Positions 47,187 through 56,637 are shown, counted from the stretch's first letter. The stretch is 64,000 nucleotides of DNA from Regnicoccus_A sp014224355 (GCF_050920705.1 NZ_CP154799.1:2604001-2668000); one strand, 5' to 3'. Notes: generated by a model not told the origin, from the sequence alone. A program made the numbers and translations.

Positions 47187-47432
47187 TCAGGCGCGCCTGA
47201 TCACCCGCAGCACCACCAGAAGGATCACGGCGCCGAGCGTGGCCACCACGATGCTCCCCAGCACACCCCCTCCGACGGCACCACCCAGACCGCTGAAGAG
47301 CAGGCCACCGATCAGGGCCCCGATGATGCCGACAACCAGATCACCGATCAGGCCGAAGCCACCGCCTTTGACCAGGACACCAGCGAGCCAACCGGCAATC
47401 ACCCCAACCAGCAGAAACCAGAGAACGTTCAT
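47187..47432 (-). CDS. GlsB/YeaQ/YmgE-family stress membrane protein (copy 2)
   Basis: The 81-residue, highly hydrophobic product has the family pattern (FLLVGVIAGWLAGVLVKGGG, VGIIGALIGGLLF, three helices). It is a paralogue of the protein at 12929-13150 and is also leftward. It converges on the terminator after the glycine-zipper gene. Confidence 0.88.
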   Translation of the reverse strand: MNVLWFLLVGVIAGWLAGVLVKGGGFGLIGDLVVGIIGALIGGLLFSGLGGAVGGGVLGSIVVATLGAVILLVVLRVIRRA

Positions 47433-47811
47433 AAGCTCTTACCTCTGTTCTTGAAGATCAACCAAAACGTAGACGCGATGGCATGCCAAGAGCCATTCAG
47501 ACTTGTGCTCCTTACAGACTTGTTGCAAATCCTGGCCATTCGCCACACGACACAGCTCAAAGCGTGACGTTTTGGCAACGACCCAAGCGCAGCCAGTTCT
47601 TTGTGGCGGGGCTAGACTCAAACCGCCTTGCTTTCGCTGGCACGAAAAACGATACTCTGCGGGAATTCAAGCTCCATAATCATCACCAGCAAACTCATCC
47701 TGATTGAGACCCAGCTCCTTTAGCCGGCGCCTTGTCAGACCGAGGGAGACAAGTCAATGAGAGTCCCGCAAGTGATCCTTCAGCTCATCCTCCCCCCGCT
47801 ACCAGCGAAGT
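47433..47811. other. 379-base stretch without a supported gene, left of the IS3 element
   Basis: It includes the upstream region of the GlsB-like gene and reaches the putative left end of the IS3 element. Open frames here lack family resemblance. Confidence 0.4.
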
Positions 47812-47856
47812 TGTCCCCTCGGTCCGACCGTCCACCGGGGGCTCCAACCATGACTG

Positions 47857-48366
47857 ATGAAACCGCCGTATGACGCCGCCGTGCGAGCCGCGATCCGCAA
47901 GCGGATGAGCCCGCCCAACCGGGAGAGCGTGGCCGCGATCGCCCGCTCCACCGGGATCACCACCCAGACCCTCTACAACTGGCGCGCCCAGTGGCAGAAG
48001 GAGGGGGATCTGGTGCCGGCGACCAGCAAGGCGCCGGAGCATTGGAGCCCTGGCGACAAGCTGGCGGCCGTGATCCAGGCCGCCGGGCTGAGTGGTTCCG
48101 ATCTGGGTGCCTTCTGCCGTGAACGGGGTCTGTACCCCAGGCAGCTTGCCCGCTGGCGGCAGGCCGCCGAGGATGCCAACAGTCCCACAGCTCCCTCGAT
48201 GGCGGATCACAAGGAGCTGCAGCGCAGGAACCAGGAGCAGGCCCGTGAGATCCGGCGCCTGGAGCGGGAACTCCGCAAGAAGGAGAAGGCCCTGGTTGAG
48301 GCTGCGGCACTGCTCATGGTCTCGGAAAAGTGCAAGGCCCTCTGGCCGCAGGACGGGGAGAGCTGA
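47857..48366 (+). CDS. IS3-family transposase OrfA
   Basis: The 169-residue protein has an N-terminal helix-turn-helix (AIARSTGITTQTLYNWRAQW) and a C-terminal leucine/charged coiled coil (LQRRNQEQAREIRRLERELRK) for dimerisation, as in IS3 OrfA, though it is longer than the usual 100 residues and has a second HTH-like part (FCRERGLYPRQLARWRQ). Its end overlaps OrfB by 37 bases in a -1 frame, so a fused OrfAB transposase by frameshifting is expected. Confidence 0.88.
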   Translation: MKPPYDAAVRAAIRKRMSPPNRESVAAIARSTGITTQTLYNWRAQWQKEGDLVPATSKAPEHWSPGDKLAAVIQAAGLSGSDLGAFCRERGLYPRQLARWRQAAEDANSPTAPSMADHKELQRRNQEQAREIRRLERELRKKEKALVEAAALLMVSEKCKALWPQDGES

Positions 48367-49421
48367 TCGCCCCGGACGATCGCCGGAGGGCCGTGGACCT
48401 GCTGGAGATGGGCACCGCCGCCGGGGCGCCGGCGAGCGGCATCGCCCGCATCCTGGGTGTGTCGCCCCGCACGCTCAGGCGCTGGCGTGAGGAGATCCGC
48501 TGCAGCGGCAGCAGCATCGATGGCCGCAAGGGCGCTCCGAGGCGGGTGGCGCACAAGCTCACTGCCGAGGAGCGCCAGCAGGTGATCGACACGGTCAATG
48601 ATCCGAGTTTTGCCGATCTGACGCCTGCCCAGATCATCGCCATCCTGGCGGAGGAAGGTGTCTACATCGCCTCGGAGATGAGCTTCTACCGCATCATGCG
48701 GGAAGAAGGCCTGCTGCACCATCGCGGCAGCACCAGACCACCACGTGAGCCGCGTCCTGTCCCCAGGCTGGAGGCCAGCGGGCCGAACCAGATCTGGAGC
48801 TGGGACATCACCCTGCTGCCCAGCAGAACCAAAGGCCAGTGGCACTATCTCTACATGGTGATGGATATCTGGAGCCGCAAGATCGTGGCGGCTGAAGTCC
48901 ATGATCGCGAATGCGGCAGGTTGGCTGCCCGGCTGATCGAGAACGCCTGCGGCGCCGAGGGTCTCGGGGAAGACGAGCAACCCGTTCTGCACTCCGACAA
49001 CGGCGGACCGATGCGTTCGTTCACGCTGGCGGCAAAATTGCGGGACCTGGGGATCGACCAGTCGTTCTCACGGCCACGGGTGAGCAATGACAACCCCTTC
49101 TCGGAAGCGCTGTTCCGCACACTCAAGGTCCACCCGAGCTACCCAGCCCGCTGCTTCCGGAGTAAGGAGGCAGTCATCACGTGGGTGAGGCAGTTCGTCG
49201 CCTGGTACAACGACGAACATCGCCACAGCGGGATCAAGTACGTGACGCCCAACCAGCGGCATCACGGCCATTCCGACGCGATCTGCGAGGTGCGACGGCG
49301 CACCTATGAGAGGGCCTATCGGCTGCATCCGCAGCGGTGGAGTCGCCACCAACGCTGCTGGAAGCAACCCCCAGTCGTGTGGATCAATCATCCACGCCCT
49401 GTCGAACTCCTTGCCGCCTGA
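48330..49421 (+). CDS. IS3-family transposase OrfB (DDE integrase)
   Basis: The 363-residue protein carries an HTH-like start, HTH_21-type region (FYRIMREEGLLHHRG) and the integrase core with the DDE triad: Asp in WSWDIT, Asp in LHSDNGGPM and Glu in NPFSEALFRTLK. A Trp/His-rich C-terminal tail follows. The GTG at 48330 is an independent start; production via -1 frameshift from OrfA at the GAAAAG run (48325-48330) is more typical of IS3. Confidence 0.92.
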   Translation: MQGPLAAGRGELIAPDDRRRAVDLLEMGTAAGAPASGIARILGVSPRTLRRWREEIRCSGSSIDGRKGAPRRVAHKLTAEERQQVIDTVNDPSFADLTPAQIIAILAEEGVYIASEMSFYRIMREEGLLHHRGSTRPPREPRPVPRLEASGPNQIWSWDITLLPSRTKGQWHYLYMVMDIWSRKIVAAEVHDRECGRLAARLIENACGAEGLGEDEQPVLHSDNGGPMRSFTLAAKLRDLGIDQSFSRPRVSNDNPFSEALFRTLKVHPSYPARCFRSKEAVITWVRQFVAWYNDEHRHSGIKYVTPNQRHHGHSDAICEVRRRTYERAYRLHPQRWSRHQRCWKQPPVVWINHPRPVELLAA

Positions 49422-49604
49422 GAGAGCCAGAAACCAGGCCCCCGCGGTCGTCCGATTCCGCCCCCACAGGGCGGGATCGGCAACGGGCGCGATCAGGGGC
49501 CGTCGCCCCAACCATCAACCAGGAACCACCAATGTTGCGAACAAAGTTGGAGCCACGGGCTCCATGAGCAGCCGGTCTCAGTATGCTGCGATCAGGTGCT
49601 CAGC

Positions 49605-49913
49605 TCAAGCACCGCGAGCGGACAACAACGCTGATAGGCACCGCTCGCCTGTTTCAGAAACGTCATCGATCTGGATCCAGGTCATGCCTGGCGAGGCCAG
49701 ATATGGTGCAGGTCGATAGCCGGGCTGAACACTCAAAAGGTAGTAGTCGAGCTGAGACGCTTTGAAGGTGAATGCCAGTGAGCCTGTTTTCTGCCAGCCG
49801 CCGAGGGCAAACACTTGTCCTCCCACCTTCCAGACATGGGCACCTCCCCATTGGTTGACGCACGACGTTGCGGGCAGGATGCTGCAGAATTGATTGAATT
49901 CCTGCTCAATCAT
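49605..49913 (-). CDS. MmcQ/YjbR-family protein
   Basis: The 102-residue product from ATG 49913 resembles MmcQ/YjbR proteins: CSILPATSCVNQWGGAHVWKVGGQVFALGG, then a strand-helix core (FKASQLDYYLLSVQPGYRPAPYL). Members have a winged CyaY-like fold and may bind DNA. It is a little short, and the last 20 residues (ETGERCLSALLSARGA) do not look like the usual family end, so the 3' end may be altered. It is in an accessory region next to an IS3 element. Confidence 0.7.
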   Translation of the reverse strand: MIEQEFNQFCSILPATSCVNQWGGAHVWKVGGQVFALGGWQKTGSLAFTFKASQLDYYLLSVQPGYRPAPYLASPGMTWIQIDDVSETGERCLSALLSARGA

Positions 49914-50247
49914 GATGATAGTCCAAGACCTGGACCTGTTGCCTTTCAATCGATTCTTTGAGTGCTTTGAAAAAGCCCAGGGCGGCTCTGCCAAACGCAG
50001 TGATTTCGCAGACGACTGCCATCGGGGCCGCTCCCTCACCCACGTGCTGGCAGTCAAGCCTATCTCCTGGGCATCGAATCCACCTCTCTTGGGCGGCGAC
50101 CATTCCAAACCCTTTTTCTGCATGGTTCAGCAAAGGCGCTGAAGACCTGACGCCGCGACTTGCCCTACGGAGTACGTGAATACGGAAAATCTTGTTCTTC
50201 CAAGGGAATGTTGCGACACCCAGGCTCAATCATTGTTGTTTGTGAAA

Positions 50248-50958
50248 TCAAGCTGCTGCTTGATCGAGCATCCGCACGAAATACGTGTTGCCTGGCCCAC
50301 GTTTTAGCTCAAAAAGGTCAATGGCTCTAAATAGACTGCTTAGGTTTTTAAATCCATAGTTTCTTGTATCAAACGATGTCTTGTTGGAGATATTAGATCC
50401 AACCGGCCCAAGAGCCGCCCACCCATCCTCGTCTCCCGTTGCCTCGATGGCCTGCCGCAGCAGATTGATCAGCTTAGTGTCTGATTTGATGTTTATAGGC
50501 TTGACAGTTGTTTTTGCTTCTTCTTTCTCTTGATCCAGGAAAAGAAACTTTGAGCACGCATTAACAAACGGCATTGGCGTTTTTCTTTCTCCAAAACCTA
50601 AAACAACTTTACCTTCTGCCAATGCCCTTGCAACCAAAGGAGTGAAATCACTGTCAGACGACACGAAGCACATGACATCGATTTGCTTTGTATACATTAC
50701 ATCCATGGCGTCGATCACCATTGCTATATCCGAAGCATTCTTCCCCTTGGTTAAATCATATTGCTGGATCGGTCGAATGGCATAGTCATGCAAAAGCTCC
50801 TCCCAAGCCTTCAGCGTAGGCGACTTCCAATTTCCATAGGCCCTGCGAATCGTGACCACACCATAGTTCGCGACTTCGCTGAGTACATCTTCAAACTTCC
50901 CAGCGGGCGCATTGTCAGCATCGATGAAGAGTGCAATTCTCTGTTTGACTTCATTCAT
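50248..50958 (-). CDS. NYN-domain (PIN-like) protein with C-terminal OST-HTH/LOTUS-like domain
   Basis: The 236-residue protein begins with an NYN domain: IALFIDADNAP with the first catalytic Asp residues, then KNASDIAMVIDAMDVM and CFVSSDSDFTPLVARALAEGK with the third acidic site. A linker leads to a C-terminal OST-HTH/LOTUS-like domain (about 155-230: LINLLRQAIEA ... YGFKNLSSLFRAID). This pair is found in bacterial RNA-binding or nuclease proteins, including LabA-like proteins. Its base composition is clearly A+T-richer than the neighbours, suggesting recent acquisition. Confidence 0.88.
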   Translation of the reverse strand: MNEVKQRIALFIDADNAPAGKFEDVLSEVANYGVVTIRRAYGNWKSPTLKAWEELLHDYAIRPIQQYDLTKGKNASDIAMVIDAMDVMYTKQIDVMCFVSSDSDFTPLVARALAEGKVVLGFGERKTPMPFVNACSKFLFLDQEKEEAKTTVKPINIKSDTKLINLLRQAIEATGDEDGWAALGPVGSNISNKTSFDTRNYGFKNLSSLFRAIDLFELKRGPGNTYFVRMLDQAAA

Positions 50959-51098
50959 TGTGAGCCGACGCTCTGATGATCAACGTACAATACGTCCAGC
51001 CACCAAGGCATCGACAATCAAAGTGCCCGAGGGTCTCCCCCAGGCTGATCACGGAAGGCTGTCGAAATGCCTTGCCAGGCGACTGATCAGCAGCTGAA

Positions 51099-51431
51099 TC
51101 AGTACAAGGACGAACAGGTGGTGGTGGGGGTGAGCTTCATCAGCGACCAGAGAGCTCCGTATTGGGCCTGGGAGAGCGAGAGCTCGCTCTGCATGCGCTG
51201 GCCCAAGGGGGACCCCGGAGCTGCGGTGGCCCCAAGCTCGGTGTTGATCACCGCCAGGCCCTGGCACATCTTCTCGATGTCAGGGTTGAGGTCACTGCCG
51301 GCCCGCACGAATCCAGCGGGCAGAACAAGAGTCAGCGAACCGATCAGCAGGCTTGCCCAAGGGGCCTGCAGGCACGCAGGCCGCCGGCAGCGGGGGCTTA
51401 TGGGGCTGGCTTGGCCAGGGGAAGCAGGCAC
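51099..51431 (-). CDS. possible small exported protein
   Basis: A leftward frame has a signal-like hydrophobic segment (ASLLIGSLTLVLPAGFVRAG) followed by about 65 polar residues with one Cys near the middle and one at the end (MCQGLAVIN ... TTTCSSLY). If it starts at ATG 51431 it overlaps the end of nrdJ by 34 bases; no in-frame ATG lies between this and the signal segment. It is likely real, with an unclear start. No family is recognised. Confidence 0.45.
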   Translation of the reverse strand: MPASPGQASPISPRCRRPACLQAPWASLLIGSLTLVLPAGFVRAGSDLNPDIEKMCQGLAVINTELGATAAPGSPLGQRMQSELSLSQAQYGALWSLMKLTPTTTCSSLY

Positions 51432-53845
51432 TTGTCGGAATCACAACCGGCAGGTCCAGCTTCCACCAGTTCTCCCTGGTCGTAACGCTGCAGCGCCTCG
51501 AAGAAGTCTGCCGTGCGGCGCCGGGCGACCACCTCCTGCTGCAGACGGGTGTAGGTGGCCTGGTCGATCGGCTCGAACGGCAGCCTGGGGAAGGTGGCAT
51601 TGGCATCAAAGCGGGCCAGCAGCGCCGCCGAGATGTAGCCCTCACCGCCATCGATCGCCCGGTGGATCGCCTCGGCCAGCGGCTCGATCTCGTTCTCGCG
51701 GAACTCCACCGTGGCGGAGGTGTTGTGGGCCGTGTAGTGCTTCTGCACCTGCATGTAGAAGTCGAACTGGGCCAGAGCGGAGAAATTGTTGATCTCCACC
51801 GCATCGGCACCCGGGATGTTCGCCCAGCTCACCTCGGTGGGAATCTCCACCAGCCACTCGCCGCAGCGCGGATCGAAGGGATCATTCAGCAGGCGTCCCT
51901 GCTCATCCTTGTCGGACTGGCTGGGCACGATCGTGTAGCCGTAGTCCATGCAGGCGAGCGCCACCGGATCGTTCTTGCGGAAGGTGATGCGGCGGATGAA
52001 GCGCTGAGCCTTGGGAGGATGCCAGCCGGGGCTGGCACCGGTGAGCAGACTCTTGGTGCCGGCCGGTTGCACGGTGGTGCAGCGATTGGGGCGGCGCAGG
52101 CCGTGGCGATCGCAGTACTCCCACACCGCCTCGTTGACGATCTGCTTCCAGCGGCTCAGGTACTCCGCTTCCTGCGCCTTGAAGGCCAGACCCTGTTCCG
52201 TTTCGGGGCGGCCCTGCTCCCACCAGCTGAGCCAGGGGGTGCCGAAGGCATGCACGAAGAAGTCGAACAGGCCCGTGAAGCTCACCCCCACGATCGGATC
52301 CCAGGCACGGCTCTGGCGGTAGCGCTCCACCTCGAAGTCGTGGTTGAGCAGGCAGGCCACCGCCAGGCCACCGGCCTTGAAGGCATCGGCCTGGGCCTGG
52401 TGGTCGTCGGGATCGATCCGGTTCAGGTGGATTTCGGCCAGGTTGCAGTGGAAATCAGCGCCGAGGATCTCGCCGCAGGGATTCAGCCCGTAGCGCCCGA
52501 GCCGGTGCTCCAGCTCGGCGGCGCTGATCCCGGGGTGGTGCAGTTGCAGCCAGCGGCCAGCTTCCTCGCGGCCCTGATCCACATAGATGTCGATGAACTC
52601 ACTGCGCAGCTCAGGGGTGGGCAGCAGGTCGGCATTGGAGCGGGCGATCGCTTCAGGGGCGAACTGGATCGCGCCTTCCCCGCTCTGGAACTGCTTGACC
52701 ACCGCCTCCAGCACCACCTCCTTGCTGGGGCGGCTGTGGAACACCCGGGTGTGGTTGGCCATCCGCAGGGCATCACGCTCGGGGTCGATGCTCCAGTTGC
52801 CGCCGGCGTCCTGCTGCCAGAGGTTTTCCTTCGCGCCGGCGGCGGAGAGATCCTCGGCGGCGAACTGGCGCATGCCGGCGCTGCGGCGGATGTTCCCGGC
52901 CACGATCGTGACCGCCGCCTCATCGATCAGCAGGCAGCACTCCACGGAGGTGAGCCGGCGGCCGTTGGCCTTGTTCAGGATCTGGGCCACCCGGCCGTAG
53001 AGATCACCCAGCTTCACCGGATTGGCCATGCCGCCGAACCCCTTGAGCGTTTCGCCCACCGGCCGCACGTCGGAGAGGTCCACCTTCACCGTGATCGGGG
53101 TCTCGGCATCGAAGCGCTCATCGCTGCTCAGCTCCAGCAACAGCTGGTAACTGTCGACCCAGCCGCGCCGGGTGTCGCCCACCTTGATCTCCACCCGGTT
53201 GCCACGGATGCTGTGGGTGGTGGTCTCCTGGCGCGCTCCGGCGGGGGTCACACCGATCGGGCTGACACTCTCGATCACCAGGCGGTTGCGCACCAGCGGC
53301 AGCCGCTCGATCAGGTGCGGCTCGATGATGGCGCCGGTGCCGCAGCCCATCATCGCCAGGTCCATCATCAGACCGAAGGCTTCCCAGTCGATCAGGTTGG
53401 TGGACGTGCAGTTGTAGGCGCCGGAGAAGTTGTGGCGCTGCTCGATCCAGGGGGTGCCGCCGATCCAGAGCCAGCGGCCCGAAGGCAGGGCCTGCTGGTG
53501 CTTCTGCATCCGCCGGATCAGCTCCACCTCGGCCGCATCGAGCCGGCCCAGCTGACGCAGGCCCTCCAGGTTGCGCTCGGCCACCTGATGCCAGCTCTCA
53601 CGCCCGCCCTCGGTGCGGCGGGAGTAGGTGCGGTAGAAGACGGGGTTCGCCGCAGGGGCGGTGGCGGGGAAATCAGGCTCCAGCAGGCCGTCGGCCCCGA
53701 TCCGGCCACCCTGCAGCCGGGAGGCCACAGCCTCCGAAGCCAGCGTCCCTGCGGGATCGACCAGATCGGGGCGCGCTGGAGTGAGGGTCACGGCGGTGGG
53801 GGTGGTCAATTTGGTGCACCATAACGCCACTGGTGGGGGGTGCAA
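51398..53845 (-). CDS. nrdJ: adenosylcobalamin-dependent ribonucleoside-triphosphate reductase (class II RNR)
   Basis: The 815-residue enzyme is of the monomeric RTPR type. It has the active-site stretch LNPCGEI, the core CTTVQPAGTKSLLTGASPG, and the C-terminal redox pair CDSDKC ten residues from the end. It reduces ribonucleotides to deoxyribonucleotides using a B12 radical, without oxygen. The start may be ATG 53845 or TTG 53809 (MTTPTAVTL). It diverges from prfC, and their 5' ends lie close together. Length fits the family. Confidence 0.95.
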   Translation of the reverse strand: MHPPPVALWCTKLTTPTAVTLTPARPDLVDPAGTLASEAVASRLQGGRIGADGLLEPDFPATAPAANPVFYRTYSRRTEGGRESWHQVAERNLEGLRQLGRLDAAEVELIRRMQKHQQALPSGRWLWIGGTPWIEQRHNFSGAYNCTSTNLIDWEAFGLMMDLAMMGCGTGAIIEPHLIERLPLVRNRLVIESVSPIGVTPAGARQETTTHSIRGNRVEIKVGDTRRGWVDSYQLLLELSSDERFDAETPITVKVDLSDVRPVGETLKGFGGMANPVKLGDLYGRVAQILNKANGRRLTSVECCLLIDEAAVTIVAGNIRRSAGMRQFAAEDLSAAGAKENLWQQDAGGNWSIDPERDALRMANHTRVFHSRPSKEVVLEAVVKQFQSGEGAIQFAPEAIARSNADLLPTPELRSEFIDIYVDQGREEAGRWLQLHHPGISAAELEHRLGRYGLNPCGEILGADFHCNLAEIHLNRIDPDDHQAQADAFKAGGLAVACLLNHDFEVERYRQSRAWDPIVGVSFTGLFDFFVHAFGTPWLSWWEQGRPETEQGLAFKAQEAEYLSRWKQIVNEAVWEYCDRHGLRRPNRCTTVQPAGTKSLLTGASPGWHPPKAQRFIRRITFRKNDPVALACMDYGYTIVPSQSDKDEQGRLLNDPFDPRCGEWLVEIPTEVSWANIPGADAVEINNFSALAQFDFYMQVQKHYTAHNTSATVEFRENEIEPLAEAIHRAIDGGEGYISAALLARFDANATFPRLPFEPIDQATYTRLQQEVVARRRTADFFEALQRYDQGELVEAGPAGCDSDKCLLPLAKPAP

Positions 53846-53898
53846 GCGCGCGTCGCCACCAGCGACAGTGCCCTGTGGTGGCCTGTCAGGCTGAGCTC

Positions 53899-55557
53899 AT
53901 GACCAGCAGCATCAGGGCGCCTGAGAACGGGGCCACGGACCCCGAGCAGCAGGCCCTGGCCAAAGCCGTGGCCCGGCGCCGGAATTTCGCGATCATTTCC
54001 CACCCCGACGCGGGCAAGACCACCCTCACCGAGAAGCTGCTGCTGTACGGGGGGGCCATCCAGCAGGCCGGCGCGGTGAAGGCCAAGGGAGAGCAGCGCA
54101 AGGTGACCTCCGACTGGATGGAGCTGGAGAAGCAGCGCGGCATCTCAATCACCTCCACCGTGCTCCAGTTCGACTACGACGGCAGCACGATCAACCTGCT
54201 CGATACCCCTGGGCACCAGGACTTCTCGGAAGACACCTACCGAACCCTGGCCGCCGCCGACAACGCGGTGATGCTGGAGGACGCCGCCAAAGGCCTGGAG
54301 CCGCAGACCCGCAAGCTGTTCGAGGTCTGCCGCATGCGGCGGATTCCGATCTTCACGTTCATCAACAAGATGGATCGGCCCGGGCGCGACCCGCTCGAGC
54401 TGATCGATGAGATCGAGAGCGAGCTGGGTCTCACCTGCTGGCCGGTGAACTGGCCGATCGGCAGCGGCGATCGCTTCCGCGGGGTGATCGACCGACGCCG
54501 CCGGGACGTGATCCTGTTCGATCGCGCGGAACGCGGCAAACAGGCCGGCGAGCGCACCCTGTCGGTGCAGGACGCCCGCGAGTCCGGGGCCGTGGAAGCG
54601 GAACTCCTGGCCCAGGCCCTCGAGGAACTGGAGCTGCTCGACGGCGCCGGCGCCGAGCTCGACCTGGAGCTGGTGCATGCCGGCGAACTGAGCCCGGTGT
54701 TCTTCGGCTCGGCGATGACCAACTTCGGCGTGCATCCGTTCCTCGATGCCTTCCTGGAGCTGGCCCAGCAGCCCGTGGCCCGCACCAGCCAAGACGGCCC
54801 CATCGATCCACTGCGGCCCGAGTTCAGCGGCTTCGTGTTCAAGCTGCAGGCCAACATGGACCCCCGCCACCGTGACCGCGTCGCCTTCGTGCGGGTCTGC
54901 TCCGGCCGCTTCGAGAAGGACATGAGCGTGCGCCATGCCCGCAGCGGTCGCACGATCCGGCTCTCCCGCCCCCAGAAGCTGTTCGGTCAGGACCGGGAGG
55001 TGGTCGACGACGCCTACCCGGGCGACGTGATCGGCCTGAACAACCCGGGCATGTTCGCCATCGGCGACACCCTCTATGTGGGGCCCAGGGTGGAGTACGA
55101 AGGCATCCCCTGCTTCAGTCCTGAGATTTTCGCCTGGTTGCGCAACCCCAACCCCTCGGCCTTCAAGAGCTTCCGAAAGGGGGTGAATGAACTGCGGGAA
55201 GAGGGGGCCGTGCAGATCCTCTACGACACCGACACCAGCAAACGGGATCCGATCCTGGCGGCCGTGGGCCAGCTGCAGCTGGAAGTGGTCCAGTACCGGC
55301 TCGCGAATGAGTACGGGGTGGAAACGCGGCTGGAGCCCATGGGCTTCAGTGTGGCGCGCTGGGTGGCGGGCGGCTGGGGATCCCTCGAGAGCGTGGGCCG
55401 CATCTTCAACTGCAAAACGGTGCGCGACGCCTGGGACCGGCCGGTGCTGCTGTTCAAGAACGACTGGAACCTCAACCAGCTCAAGGAGGATCACCCCGAC
55501 CTGGAGCTCAGCGCCGTGGCTCCGGTGGTGAGCGGGGTCGAGCCGATCGCGATCTGA
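53899..55557 (+). CDS. prfC: peptide chain release factor 3
   Basis: The 552-residue GTPase starts at ATG 53899. Its GTP-binding motifs are SHPDAGKTT (P loop), DTPGHQD and NKMD, and the RF3-specific segments QRKVTSDWMELEKQRGISITS and DREVVDDAYPGDVIGLNNPG are present. RF3 recycles RF1/RF2 from the ribosome after termination. The gene is divergent from nrdJ. Length is typical. Confidence 0.97.
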   Translation: MTSSIRAPENGATDPEQQALAKAVARRRNFAIISHPDAGKTTLTEKLLLYGGAIQQAGAVKAKGEQRKVTSDWMELEKQRGISITSTVLQFDYDGSTINLLDTPGHQDFSEDTYRTLAAADNAVMLEDAAKGLEPQTRKLFEVCRMRRIPIFTFINKMDRPGRDPLELIDEIESELGLTCWPVNWPIGSGDRFRGVIDRRRRDVILFDRAERGKQAGERTLSVQDARESGAVEAELLAQALEELELLDGAGAELDLELVHAGELSPVFFGSAMTNFGVHPFLDAFLELAQQPVARTSQDGPIDPLRPEFSGFVFKLQANMDPRHRDRVAFVRVCSGRFEKDMSVRHARSGRTIRLSRPQKLFGQDREVVDDAYPGDVIGLNNPGMFAIGDTLYVGPRVEYEGIPCFSPEIFAWLRNPNPSAFKSFRKGVNELREEGAVQILYDTDTSKRDPILAAVGQLQLEVVQYRLANEYGVETRLEPMGFSVARWVAGGWGSLESVGRIFNCKTVRDAWDRPVLLFKNDWNLNQLKEDHPDLELSAVAPVVSGVEPIAI

Positions 55558-55617
55558 GCCACGGCCCGGCGCCGACCTCGCCAGAATGAATTGCAACGAA
55601 AGGTCAAGGTAACGGCT

Positions 55618-55842
55618 ATGCCTCAGCCGATCTGGCTGGTTCGCCCACGCCGGGATGGAGGTTCCGACTACGTCCGTTTCCTGCCCAGCCAGGAAACCGT
55701 TGAAATTCGTGAAGGCAGCCATCTCCCTCCCCAGATGCCCCTGCTCAAGAGCCGCCACTGGCTGGCGATCGATGAAGCGGAGGCACGGCGCCTCGAGTTG
55801 CAGCAGGACGCTGGCTACCACTGCAGCGATCCCCTGTTCTGA
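55618..55842 (+). CDS. small conserved cyanobacterial protein
   Basis: The 74-residue product from ATG 55618 has alternating polar and aromatic residues (IWLVRPRRDGGSDYVRFLP, then LKSRHWLAIDEAEARRLELQQ). It is soluble, lacks membrane segments and lies between prfC and the CPP1-like gene in the same direction. I recognise no characterised family. Confidence 0.6.
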   Translation: MPQPIWLVRPRRDGGSDYVRFLPSQETVEIREGSHLPPQMPLLKSRHWLAIDEAEARRLELQQDAGYHCSDPLF

Positions 55843-55947
55843 GCCCGCCCCACGGGATGGGCAGGTCTCAATCAGCCCCGGCGCACAGCCACACGCCCCG
55901 CGCCTCGATACGCTCGAGCCACGATCCAGCCCCACGCACCGGAGGCC

Positions 55948-56637
55948 ATGACCAACGGTTCTGAACCCGCCCCAGGCGGCAGTCCCTACGAACGGCTCGG
56001 CGTCACCCCCGACGCCAGCTTCGATGAGGTGCAGACGGCCCGCCAGCGTCAGCTCGATGCCGTCGCCGATGATCCCCAGGCTCGCGCCAGGGTCGAAGCC
56101 GCCTACGACGCGGTGCTCATGGAGCGGCTGCGGGAACGCCAGCAGGGCAAGGTGAGCAGCGCCGCAGTCACCGCCTCCAAGCGCGAGGAGATCAAGCCTG
56201 CGCCTGCCAGGGTTCCCTCCCGGCCTTCCCTGCCCCAGCTCCCCTCCCTGCCCCAGCTCAGCGGTGGCAACAAGCTGCAGGCCCCCAGCCTCTCCCTGCC
56301 CCAGCTCGCCCTGGCCGAAGGCCGTGAGCTCTGGTTTCCCCTGGTGGCCGATGGCCTGCTCGTTCTGCTGGTCCTGATCAGCCCGCCGGGCTCGGCGGAA
56401 GTGCTGCTGGCTCTGGCCACCGGCGTCACGGTGGTGAACCTCAGGCGCCGCAACGGCCGCTTCCTGGCTGCGGTGGGCTGGAGCTTCGCCCTGCTCAGCG
56501 TGGGGCTGCTGCTTGGTGGCGCTCTCACCCTGGGCCTCGATCCAGCTCTGCCCCTCGGGCTGCCCCTGGCCCTGAATCAGGTCCAGAGCCTGCCGGCCCT
56601 GATCCTGCTGCTGCTCGGTGCCCTGCTGATCGCCTAG
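55948..56637 (+). CDS. CPP1-like (chaperone-like protein of POR1) J-like membrane protein
   Basis: The 229-residue protein has an N-terminal J-like helix region (SPYERLGVTPDASFDEVQTA, without the HPD motif), a Pro/Ser-rich linker and a C-terminal domain with four membrane helices (about 125-225). This matches CPP1/CPP1-like proteins, which in plants stabilise protochlorophyllide oxidoreductase. The stop overlaps the convergent hslO stop by four bases (CTAG). Confidence 0.85.
   Translation: MTNGSEPAPGGSPYERLGVTPDASFDEVQTARQRQLDAVADDPQARARVEAAYDAVLMERLRERQQGKVSSAAVTASKREEIKPAPARVPSRPSLPQLPSLPQLSGGNKLQAPSLSLPQLALAEGRELWFPLVADGLLVLLVLISPPGSAEVLLALATGVTVVNLRRRNGRFLAAVGWSFALLSVGLLLGGALTLGLDPALPLGLPLALNQVQSLPALILLLLGALLIA

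Larger units (their letters stand above)
47812..49468 (+). mobile_element. IS3-family insertion sequence (approximate ends)
   Basis: The element has overlapping orfA and orfB with a DDE integrase. Imperfect terminal similarity supports the proposed ends: the left end TGTCCCCTCGGTCC and the reverse complement of the right end TGTGGGGGCGGAATC both start TGT and share CGG, TC, GAC and CGGGGGC blocks. Flanking 3-4 bp direct repeats do not match, so the ends are approximate. All ORFs are full length, so the copy may be active or recent. Confidence 0.65.

Noticed and set aside
49906..50229. Leftward frame between the YjbR-like and NYN genes
   Set aside because: It has a mixed composition, no family and overlaps the YjbR-like start; several frames compete in the region.
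51353..53824. An 823-codon rightward frame antisense to nrdJ, and similar long antisense frames over prfC and gadB
   Set aside because: Composition is typical of antisense frames in GC-rich genes, and the sense frames are strong family matches.
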